From assembly GCA_049315745.1 (NCBI GenBank), contig JBMOJO010000019.1:1-29636 (forward strand): a DNA stretch of 29,636 nucleotides. Reading direction: 5' to 3'. A model generated the notes under the pieces. The model was not told the origin of the DNA and searched no databases. It saw only the letters and a list, made by a program, of their open reading frames with translations. This document shows, one piece after another, positions 7,995 to 14,969 of this stretch (within the stretch, counting starts at the first letter, position 1; each line of letters begins with the position of its first letter). The translations under genes were made by a program, and so were the position numbers. Origin of the DNA: JADJPL01 sp049315745 (GTDB lineage Bacteria; Bacteroidota; Bacteroidia; Chitinophagales; Saprospiraceae).

Positions 7995-8468
7995 CTATAA
8001 GAGGTTGTCCGGGCCAAATGGAAACGGCAGGAGCGCCGCTGCGGAGGGAAACTCCAGCCACTGCCCCCCGTTGCCCTGCATCAGTATCCGCACGGGGCTT
8101 TTCTGCCGGGCTTCTGTTTCGCTGATGACCTGCCGGCATGCCCCACAGGGGGAGACCATCTGCTGCACTGCGGAAGCGCTGATACAAATCGTACCCACCG
8201 CCATCCCCGGAAACATTGCGGCGGCAGTAGCCAATACCGAGCGCTCCGCACACAGACAAAGGCTGTAAGAAGCGTTTTCCAGGTTGGCATGGCCAATCAT
8301 GCGGCCATCGGCCATCCGAAGGGAAGCCCCCACCCGAAAACCGCTGTACGGCGCGTAAGAATGTTGCTGGGCATCTTGGGCACACCTGATCAATTCCTTA
8401 TCTTTGACGTCGAATTCCGAGCTGCCGGCATAGACCCGGTAAGCTACGGTATAAGTTTTTTCCTCCAT
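7995..8468 (-). CDS. cdd: Cytidine deaminase
   Basis: This 157-residue enzyme deaminates cytidine and deoxycytidine in pyrimidine salvage. It is the small, homotetrameric type. The zinc site is complete: Cys73 and the catalytic Glu75 in CLCAERSVL, then Cys108 and Cys111 in SPCGACRQ. The substrate segment YSGFRVGASL precedes it and NLENASYSL leads into the first motif. An N-terminal extension of about 20 residues (TYTVAYRVYAGSSEFD) precedes the core, slightly longer than in minimal members. It is transcribed alone on the minus strand, converging with kdsB and diverging from the saccharopine dehydrogenase-family gene. Confidence 0.95.
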   Translation of the reverse strand: MEEKTYTVAYRVYAGSSEFDVKDKELIRCAQDAQQHSYAPYSGFRVGASLRMADGRMIGHANLENASYSLCLCAERSVLATAAAMFPGMAVGTICISASAVQQMVSPCGACRQVISETEARQKSPVRILMQGNGGQWLEFPSAAALLPFPFGPDNLL

Positions 8469-8540
8469 TTAACCTGATTTTTGCGGATAACACGATTTTT
8501 TGCCCAAACTGCAATGATACCAACAAAAACACGCTTTTGA

Positions 8541-8556
8541 GGTTGTGTAAAAAGTC
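8541..8556 (+). repeat. Remnant of the dispersed repeat end (locus B)
   Basis: GGTTGTGTAAAAAGTC is the same end sequence as at 14780-14795, placed between the divergent cdd and saccharopine dehydrogenase-family genes. The internal hairpin and the other end are not recognisable, so this is a truncated or decayed copy. Confidence 0.6.
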
Positions 8557-8591
8557 AGATCGCTGCGAGTGACACAAAATAAATTCAATTT

Positions 8592-9935
8592 ATGAATAAC
8601 GTTCTGATCATTGGGGCCGGTCTGTCCTCTGGCGCTTTGATTGACTATGTCCTGTCTACGGCAGCGGAAAAAGGCTGGTTCATCACCGTTGCCGATGCCG
8701 ATCCCTATAAGGCAGAAAAAAAAATCAACGGGCATCCCAACGGGCGGGCTGCGTGGCTGGACGTGCACAAGGCCAATGACCGCCGGGACCTCATCGGCAG
8801 GGCCGACGTTGTGGTGTCCCTGCTCCCGGCCCATTTACACCTCGAAGTGGCATTTGATTGCATCAAGCTCAAAAAGCACCTCATTACAGCTTCCTATGTT
8901 TCCCGGGAGATGTACAGCCTTGGCGACCAGGCCAGGGAACGGGAGCTCATCTTTATGGGGGAGATGGGGCTCGACCCCGGCATTGACCACATGTCGGCTA
9001 TGCGGATTATTGACGATATCAAAGCGAAAGGCGGTAAAATCCAAGCATTCCGATCGTTTACGGGCGGCCTGGTAGCCCCCGAGAGCGATGATAACCCCTG
9101 GCATTACAAGATTTCCTGGAACCCCAGAAATGTCGTGCTCGCCGGGCAGGGGACTGCGCAATACCTTGAAGCGGGCAAATTGCGCTATATCCCCTATCAC
9201 CGCCTATTCCAGGAAATCAGGACCATGGACATCCCTGGCGCCGGGCGCTGGGAGGCCTATGCCAACCGGGACTCCCTGCTCTACCGGGATATCTATGGCT
9301 TATCCGATATCCCGAATATCCTGAGGGGCACCCTTCGCTATCCTGGTTTCGCAAAAGCCTGGGCTGCACTCGTCCAAATCGGCCTGACCGATGCCGACTT
9401 TCCCCTGTTCCAGTCCGGCGAACTGAGTTATTACGAGCTGCTGGACGCATACGTCGGTAAATATGAAGGCGGATCGCTGAAAGAAAGAGTTAGTCAAATG
9501 CTCGGGGAAGACATCAACGGCGAAGTCATACAAAAGCTGGAATGGCTTGGGCTTTTCCGCAAAAAAAAGATCAAACTGCCCAATGCGACCCCTGCCCTGA
9601 TCCTCGAGCACCTCATCCGCGACAAGTGGCAACTGAAAGCGGCGGATAAAGATATGGTCATCATGCACCACGAAGTCGAATATCAGCTTGAAGGGCAGCA
9701 TTTTCTCCACCAATCTACGATGCAACTGAAAGGCAACAATGCCCAGGATACCGCAATGGCCAGAACGGTGGGCCTGCCGATGGGTATTTTTGTCAGACTG
9801 GTAATCGAGGGGCGCATCAAGTCGCGGGGCGTACAGATTCCGGTGACCCCGGAAGTATATATCCCGGTGCTTAAAGAGCTGGAGCAGTATCATATCGTCT
9901 TCGACGAAACCGTCACCCCACTCAAACCGCATTGA
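8592..9935 (+). CDS. Saccharopine dehydrogenase family protein (LYS9-like)
   Basis: This 447-residue oxidoreductase begins with a Rossmann nucleotide-binding motif (VLIIGAGLSSG, glycines at 8, 10 and 14). It carries VVSLLPAHLH near 74-83, typical of saccharopine dehydrogenase (glutamate-forming), and GLDPGIDHM at 126-134, with the long alpha/beta C-terminal catalytic domain. LYS9-type enzymes interconvert saccharopine and aminoadipate semialdehyde plus glutamate. In a bacterium without a visible aminoadipate pathway nearby, lysine degradation is the likelier role, which is inference. A poly-A run of nine (8716-8724) lies in the coding region without breaking the frame. The next gene starts inside its stop codon region with a 4-bp overlap. 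Confidence 0.9.
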   Translation: MNNVLIIGAGLSSGALIDYVLSTAAEKGWFITVADADPYKAEKKINGHPNGRAAWLDVHKANDRRDLIGRADVVVSLLPAHLHLEVAFDCIKLKKHLITASYVSREMYSLGDQARERELIFMGEMGLDPGIDHMSAMRIIDDIKAKGGKIQAFRSFTGGLVAPESDDNPWHYKISWNPRNVVLAGQGTAQYLEAGKLRYIPYHRLFQEIRTMDIPGAGRWEAYANRDSLLYRDIYGLSDIPNILRGTLRYPGFAKAWAALVQIGLTDADFPLFQSGELSYYELLDAYVGKYEGGSLKERVSQMLGEDINGEVIQKLEWLGLFRKKKIKLPNATPALILEHLIRDKWQLKAADKDMVIMHHEVEYQLEGQHFLHQSTMQLKGNNAQDTAMARTVGLPMGIFVRLVIEGRIKSRGVQIPVTPEVYIPVLKELEQYHIVFDETVTPLKPH

Positions 9936-11236
9936 GCCGCTTTTGGGGCATATCGCCCGCAGGGGCATTCCAGGGGTTTCAGTTGATGAGGCAGGCCAGC
10001 CTGCTCCTGTCATCGGTAATTTTGGTAAAGTGTGCGTTCCCTCCAGGCGAGATTGGCATTTACGAGCAGCTGTTCTTCGTTCAGTACGCATTGAGTTTTT
10101 TCTGGGTGAGCGGCCTTATCCAGGCATTGCTTTCCATGTACCCCCGGCTTGCCCCCCTGCAGCAGGAACAGTTCCTGTTTGCGGCATACCTGGTGATGCT
10201 GTCTATCAGTATCCTGCTGACAGGCATGATGTATGGAGGCAGCAAACCGCTTCTGCACTTTTTGACAGGGCAGGCGGAATTACCGCATTATACCCTTTTT
10301 TTATTCCAGCAATTGCTGCACCTGCCTACTTTTTTACTGGAATATCTCTTGCTCCTAAGGCGACGTCCACGCGCAATCATCGGGTTTGGCGCCCTTTCGT
10401 TTGGCGGCGCACTGCTGGCTATCGGCATCCCGGCAATGACCGGTCGGGGCCTGGAAGGGGTATTCTGGGGCTTTACCCTCCTCGGCTTTATCAAGCATAG
10501 CTGGCTCATCTATGAAATTTCATGCCTCAAGGGCACATGGAAGTACGCCTGGCCGACGCTAGGCCCGTGGCTGTCGCTTGCCCTTCCACTCATGGCATAC
10601 ACCTTCCTGGGCGGCCTGATCCAGGCGTATGGTGGATGGTCTGTGAACCGGTATTATGCGGGGGACAGCGCCCAGTTTGCCCTTTTCCGCTATGGTGCGA
10701 GGGAATTTCCGTTGATCATAGCCCTCAGCGAAGCCCTGAACGCAGCCCTCGTGCCGCTTGTCGCAGGGCGGGGCGCAGAGTCCTTTGCAGAAATCCGGCA
10801 CAAAACCCTGCGCCTTATGCACCTTATCTTCCCGATCAGTATCCTCCTGCTCGCCTCCAGTCAATATTGGTTTACCTGGATATTCAATTCGGAGTTTAAA
10901 GACAGTATTCCCGTACTCAATGCCTTTTTTCTCCTGGCCATCAGCAGGGTAGTATTTCCGAGAGCTATCCTGATCGGACTGCGGGACAACCGCGCCGTGC
11001 TCGCCTTTTCTGTGCTCGAATTTGGCCTGCTTGCCGTTGCTGCCGCTTATTTGCTGCCCGTCAGGGGAATTCAGGGCGTAGCCCTCGCTACCGTGATCGC
11101 ATTCTGGGCCGAAAAAGCCCTGCAAATCGCCCGGCTGAAATACCGGTTTGGCATTGACCCGGATACCTATATCCCCATGGCCTGGTGGCTCGGGTATTCC
11201 GTGCTCATGTTGGCGGTTTATTCCGCAACTTTGTGA
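9932..11236 (+). CDS. Polysaccharide/oligosaccharide flippase-like membrane protein (MOP superfamily)
   Basis: This 434-residue integral membrane protein has at least ten hydrophobic segments, spread over the whole length as in Wzx/RfbX-type flippases. Such proteins move lipid-linked sugar units across the inner membrane. Short motifs fit the family: FQLMRQASLLLSSVILVK at the N-terminus, RYYAGDSAQFALFRYGAREFP mid-protein (substitution at its usual aromatic/charged positions cannot be judged here) and SEFKDSIPVLNAFFLL. The start chosen is TTG at 9932, overlapping the previous gene's TGA by 4 bp, which suggests translational coupling. The first ATG is at 9986 and would remove 18 residues before the first membrane helix. 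No glycosyltransferases are adjacent, so the substrate is unknown. Confidence 0.8.
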   Translation: MSRFWGISPAGAFQGFQLMRQASLLLSSVILVKCAFPPGEIGIYEQLFFVQYALSFFWVSGLIQALLSMYPRLAPLQQEQFLFAAYLVMLSISILLTGMMYGGSKPLLHFLTGQAELPHYTLFLFQQLLHLPTFLLEYLLLLRRRPRAIIGFGALSFGGALLAIGIPAMTGRGLEGVFWGFTLLGFIKHSWLIYEISCLKGTWKYAWPTLGPWLSLALPLMAYTFLGGLIQAYGGWSVNRYYAGDSAQFALFRYGAREFPLIIALSEALNAALVPLVAGRGAESFAEIRHKTLRLMHLIFPISILLLASSQYWFTWIFNSEFKDSIPVLNAFFLLAISRVVFPRAILIGLRDNRAVLAFSVLEFGLLAVAAAYLLPVRGIQGVALATVIAFWAEKALQIARLKYRFGIDPDTYIPMAWWLGYSVLMLAVYSATL

Positions 11237-11280
11237 AGGGCAAAGCGTTATTCGAAAAGTAGCTTTTTGTAATTACAACG

Positions 11281-11353
11281 GACTTGTTGCGATGGTCATC
11301 GTGGTGGGAAAATGAGCTGTTTTTAACCCATGAGCATCCCATCTCAACAAGTC
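11281..11353 (+). promoter_or_regulatory. Large stem-loop in the leader of the surface-protein gene
   Basis: GACTTGTTGCGATGG (11281-11295) and CCATCTCAACAAGTC (11339-11353) pair over 15 positions with one mismatch, enclosing a 43-nt loop. It lies 16 nt before the ATG at 11370. A 12-bp palindrome TTGTAATTACAA (11267-11278) sits immediately upstream. It could be an RNA leader structure or an operator; nothing identifies a known class. Confidence 0.6.
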
Positions 11354-11369
11354 TGATAACTATTTCTAC

Positions 11370-14159
11370 ATGCAGCACCTCGCGGCGAATAAAATATCCC
11401 TCATCTGCTTTGTTGGGGCAGTCCTCTGGGCTTTACCTGCAGGCGCTACCCACAACCGCGCAGGGGAAATTTCGATCAAGCAGGTAGGGGATTGTGCAAG
11501 CAGCCTGAGGGTCCAGGCGACTATCGTCACTTATACCAAAGCCAGCAGTACGCAAGCAGACCGCGATACGCTCACGATCTGCTGGGGCGACGGACGCTGC
11601 GAACAAGTCGCCCGTGCCAACGGACAAGGCTCGCCCAGAAAAGGGGAGGTGCTGGAAAACGATACCAAAAAAAATATCTATATCGCCTTCCATACATACC
11701 CTGCGCGCGGCACTTACGTCATTTCCATGACAGACCCCAACCGCAACGGCGGCATCCTCAACGTCAACTATCCGAATTCTGAACAGATCAAATTCCATAT
11801 CCAGACCACCTATACGTTCCCCAATCCTCAATTCCAAGGGTGCAACGACACCCCGGTACTCCTGCAACCACCGGTTGATTTTGGCTGCGTCGGCAAGCCA
11901 TTCATCCATAATCCCAACGCCTATGATACCGATGGCGACAGCCTGAGCTTCCACCTCATCGTCCCGCTCCAGGACGCAGACCAAAAAGTCCCAAATTTTC
12001 AATTTCCCAATAATATCAATCCAGGCCCAAGGAACAACCTCTCCATCAACGAACGCACCGGGGATATCGTTTGGGATGCCCCGCAGCGGGCCGGGGAATA
12101 TAACCTCGCCATGATTATCGTGGAATACCGCAACGGTGCCCCTATTGATACCATCATGCGGGATATGCAGATCCTCATTCTGGAATGTGACAACCTCCCC
12201 CCGGTAATCGAAGTCCCTTTTGAAGAGATTTGTGTAGTCGCCGGGCAGGTGCTCGAGTTTAAAGTAACGGCTACTGCGCCTAAAAGCGAACTCCTGCAAA
12301 AAGTAAAACTCACCGCCCTGGGCGGGCCTTTCGAAACAAGCGTCAAACCCGCCACCTTCAGCCCAGCGCTTACAACCTTTCAGAACCAACCCCTGGTGAA
12401 AACGTTCCGCTGGGAAACTTCGTGCGAACATATCAGCGACCAGTTTTACGCCGTCGTATTCCGGGCGGTGGACAATTATTTCAACCGCGACTCTACAGGC
12501 CTGAGTACCCTAAAAACGTTACGTATCAAAGTTGTTGGCCCCCCACCTGAGGGGCTGCGCGCAGAATCCGTGGGCAGTACGATAGAAGTATCCTGGAATA
12601 GACCCTACGTCTGTGACAATGCCCTCAACAATTATTTTCTCGGCTTCACCGTTTGGCGCCGGGAAAACAGCAACAGCTTCCCCCAGGATACCTGCACGCC
12701 GGGACTCTCAGGTAAGGGGTATGAAAAACTGACCGAGTTCGCCATCCGGGAAGTCAAAAATGGCCGCTATGCCTATACCGACCGCAACCTCGACCCCGGG
12801 CGCACGTATTGCTACCGTGTCATCGCAGAATTCGCGAAGCTCACCCCAGGGGGGCGGTATGCCTACAACCTGGTAGAAGGCCTCCCTTCCCGGGAAATAT
12901 GCCTGCAACAAAATCGGGATTTGCCCATCCTGATCCAGGCGGATGTCGTCCAGACGGGCACCCAGAATGGCGCCGTACGCGTCTGCTGGACTAAACCTGC
13001 CGATCTGGATACCCTGGCGCATCCGGGGCCTTATAGTTATGCCCTGCACCGGGCAAGCGGTCTAAACCCCGCTGCAAGCGCTTTTCAACAAACCGGCCCC
13101 TTGCTCAGCGCACCTTTTTTCGCTACTGCCAATGATACCTGCTTCCTGGACAGCGGCATCAATACCGCCGCAAACCCCTATAGCTATAAAGTCCTGCTCT
13201 TTACAAGAGGGAACACGACTACTCCATTCGGTGCAACAAAGGGCTCCTCGACCGTTTTCCTGGGCGCTGATCCAACGGATAAAGGCGTCAGCTTGAGCTG
13301 GCAGGAAAATACCGCGTGGGACAACTTCCGCTATGTCATAGAAAGGCAAAACAGCTCGGGCGGCTTCGATTCTATTGGCGTAACCAATGCCGGCAGCTTC
13401 CAGGACATTAACCTCCTCAATGGCCGTCAATATTGCTATCGCATTAAAGCCTTTGGCACCTATGGCATTCCCGACCTGCCGAGCCCCCTGGTCAATTTCT
13501 CACAGATCGTCTGCGCAGTGCCCCAGGACGACGTCCCTCCCTGCCCGCCCAAGCTCACAATTGACAACCTCTGCAACCGCCCTGCCGATTGTGCAACTGC
13601 GGTCGAGACTGTAAACACCCTTACCTGGAGCGATCCATCGGCCGAGTGCCCTGCAAGCAGCGATGTCGCAGGATACCGTATTTATTATGCCGCCCGCCCC
13701 GGGGAAAAACTCGCTCCCATCTCGAATATTAACGGAGCCGGAAACAGGACCTTTCAACATCGTCCGCAGGCAGGCCTGGCCGGTTGCTATGCCGTCACCG
13801 CGTTCGATTTCCTGGGCAACGAAAGCCCCATCGGCGATACCCTATGCGTGGATAACTGCCCCGCCTACCAGTTGCCCAATGCATTTACCCCAAACGAAGA
13901 CGGCACCAACGACCGCTTTACCCCCACACAAGCCTGCTTTATCGCAGAAATTGACTTTAAGGTCTTCAACCGTTGGGGACAGCTCGTTTTTCAGACCAAA
14001 GACCCTGCAATCAACTGGGACGGCAGAAATCTCAACGGACAATTACTGCCGGACGGCGCCTATTATTATGTTTGCCGGATCTTCGAGCAGCGCCTGGAGG
14101 GCGCACGGGAATTTAACGCCCCGCTTTCCGGCTATATCCAATTAATCAGTGGAAATTAA
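11370..14159 (+). CDS. Secreted fibronectin-type surface protein with type IX (type B) sorting domain
   Basis: This is a 929-residue secreted protein with a signal peptide (about 1-26, ending ALPAGA). The N-terminal 400 residues include an ATHNRAGEI start and a YDTDGDSLSFHL segment as in other large Bacteroidota surface proteins. Several fibronectin-III-like modules follow between about 405 and 830 (for example GLRAESVGSTIEVSWNRP, GVSLSWQENTAWDNFRYVIE). The last 95 residues are the gliding-motility-associated C-terminal domain: LPNAFTPNEDGTNDRF, VFNRWGQLVF, NWDGRNLNGQLLPDGAYYY. This domain targets cargo through the type IX system to the cell surface, fitting the PorP/SprF protein at 230-1369. 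Cysteines are frequent, suggesting disulfides. Ligand or role in adhesion is unknown. The stop is only 3 bp before ribE. Confidence 0.93.
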   Translation: MQHLAANKISLICFVGAVLWALPAGATHNRAGEISIKQVGDCASSLRVQATIVTYTKASSTQADRDTLTICWGDGRCEQVARANGQGSPRKGEVLENDTKKNIYIAFHTYPARGTYVISMTDPNRNGGILNVNYPNSEQIKFHIQTTYTFPNPQFQGCNDTPVLLQPPVDFGCVGKPFIHNPNAYDTDGDSLSFHLIVPLQDADQKVPNFQFPNNINPGPRNNLSINERTGDIVWDAPQRAGEYNLAMIIVEYRNGAPIDTIMRDMQILILECDNLPPVIEVPFEEICVVAGQVLEFKVTATAPKSELLQKVKLTALGGPFETSVKPATFSPALTTFQNQPLVKTFRWETSCEHISDQFYAVVFRAVDNYFNRDSTGLSTLKTLRIKVVGPPPEGLRAESVGSTIEVSWNRPYVCDNALNNYFLGFTVWRRENSNSFPQDTCTPGLSGKGYEKLTEFAIREVKNGRYAYTDRNLDPGRTYCYRVIAEFAKLTPGGRYAYNLVEGLPSREICLQQNRDLPILIQADVVQTGTQNGAVRVCWTKPADLDTLAHPGPYSYALHRASGLNPAASAFQQTGPLLSAPFFATANDTCFLDSGINTAANPYSYKVLLFTRGNTTTPFGATKGSSTVFLGADPTDKGVSLSWQENTAWDNFRYVIERQNSSGGFDSIGVTNAGSFQDINLLNGRQYCYRIKAFGTYGIPDLPSPLVNFSQIVCAVPQDDVPPCPPKLTIDNLCNRPADCATAVETVNTLTWSDPSAECPASSDVAGYRIYYAARPGEKLAPISNINGAGNRTFQHRPQAGLAGCYAVTAFDFLGNESPIGDTLCVDNCPAYQLPNAFTPNEDGTNDRFTPTQACFIAEIDFKVFNRWGQLVFQTKDPAINWDGRNLNGQLLPDGAYYYVCRIFEQRLEGAREFNAPLSGYIQLISGN

Positions 14160-14162
14160 TCT

Positions 14163-14777
14163 ATGTTCACCGGAATTATCGAAGCAATCGGATATGTGCA
14201 GCATATCCGTACAGATGGGTCAAATGTACACATCACCGTCGCATCGTCAATTTCTGACGGCCTGCGTATTGACCAGAGCGTTGCCCATAATGGTGTTTGC
14301 CTCACTGTCGTGGCACTTGCAACAGGCACACACACCGTTACAGCCATTGAAGAAACGTTAATACGGTCTAACCTCGGAAACCTCCGCGAAGGCGACCCCG
14401 TCAACCTCGAACGCTCGATGCGCAGCGACGGCAGACTGGACGGGCATATCGTTCAGGGCCATGTGGACACTACAGGTATTTGCACCGGTATCGAAACCCG
14501 GGACGGGAGCTGGTACTTCCATTTTTCCTATCGCCCTTCCCCCGAACATCTCCTCGTGGACAAGGGCTCCGTGTGTATCAACGGTGTGAGCCTGACAGTG
14601 GTAAACCCCGTCGAAGACAGGTTTTCTGTAGCGATTATTCCCTACACCTACGAACACACCAACTTTGCCCACTTAAAGACGGGTGCGGAAGTGAACCTCG
14701 AATTTGATGTAATTGGAAAGTATATCGCCAGATATGCGGCGCTTTATATGCCTTTGTCCGCGCAAGATAAAAAATGA
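14163..14777 (+). CDS. ribE: Riboflavin synthase, alpha subunit
   Basis: This 204-residue enzyme performs the last step of riboflavin synthesis, dismutating two 6,7-dimethyl-8-ribityllumazine molecules. It shows the internal duplication of the family: the first lumazine-binding half starts MFTGIIEAIG and contains VAHNGVCLTV. The second half starts near residue 97 with DGHIVQGHVDTTG and contains VCINGVSLTV. The conserved N-terminal MFTGI fixes the start. It follows the surface-protein gene by 3 bp, so it is probably co-transcribed and perhaps translationally coupled with it, an unexpected pairing. No other rib genes and no FMN riboswitch are visible nearby. A compound palindrome begins at its stop codon. 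Confidence 0.97.
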   Translation: MFTGIIEAIGYVQHIRTDGSNVHITVASSISDGLRIDQSVAHNGVCLTVVALATGTHTVTAIEETLIRSNLGNLREGDPVNLERSMRSDGRLDGHIVQGHVDTTGICTGIETRDGSWYFHFSYRPSPEHLLVDKGSVCINGVSLTVVNPVEDRFSVAIIPYTYEHTNFAHLKTGAEVNLEFDVIGKYIARYAALYMPLSAQDKK

Positions 14778-14935
14778 GGGGTTGTGTAAAAAGTCTTTTG
14801 CCGCCTACGGCGGCAGAATATTATTTTCAGAGACACATCATTTTTGAAATTTCGCTTCGCGAAATTTCAAAAATGATGTGTCTCTAAAAGATAATTTGGC
14901 GCGAAGCGCCAAGAAAAACCTTTTTACACAACCCC
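14778..14935. repeat. Compound palindromic repeat with 16-bp terminal inverted repeats (locus C)
   Basis: The element fills the space between the convergent ribE and rpoC genes. Its ends GGGGTTGTGTAAAAAG (14778-14793) and the exact complement (14920-14935) form 16-bp terminal inverted repeats. Inside are three hairpins: a 6-bp stem with TAC loop at 14800-14814, a perfect 27-bp stem with a TTC loop at 14829-14885, and a 7-bp stem with GAA loop at 14896-14912. The right half (14875-14935) is the same unit as the copies at 14-140; the left half is a diverged unit facing it. No target duplication is evident and it encodes no protein. It may also act as a bidirectional terminator or RNA barrier. 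Confidence 0.93.
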
Positions 14936-14969
14936 AAGACTTTTAAGCAGTTAACTGCTTAAAAGTCTT
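14936..14969 (-). terminator. Perfect 34-bp palindrome spanning the rpoC stop codon
   Basis: AAGACTTTTAAGCAGTT (14936-14952) is followed directly by its exact complement (14953-14969). The right arm encodes the last rpoC residues and the TAA stop (14959-14961). In RNA it would fold as a long hairpin at the end of the rpoBC message. There is no T-run after it, so it may protect the 3' end or terminate in an unusual way. Confidence 0.6.
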
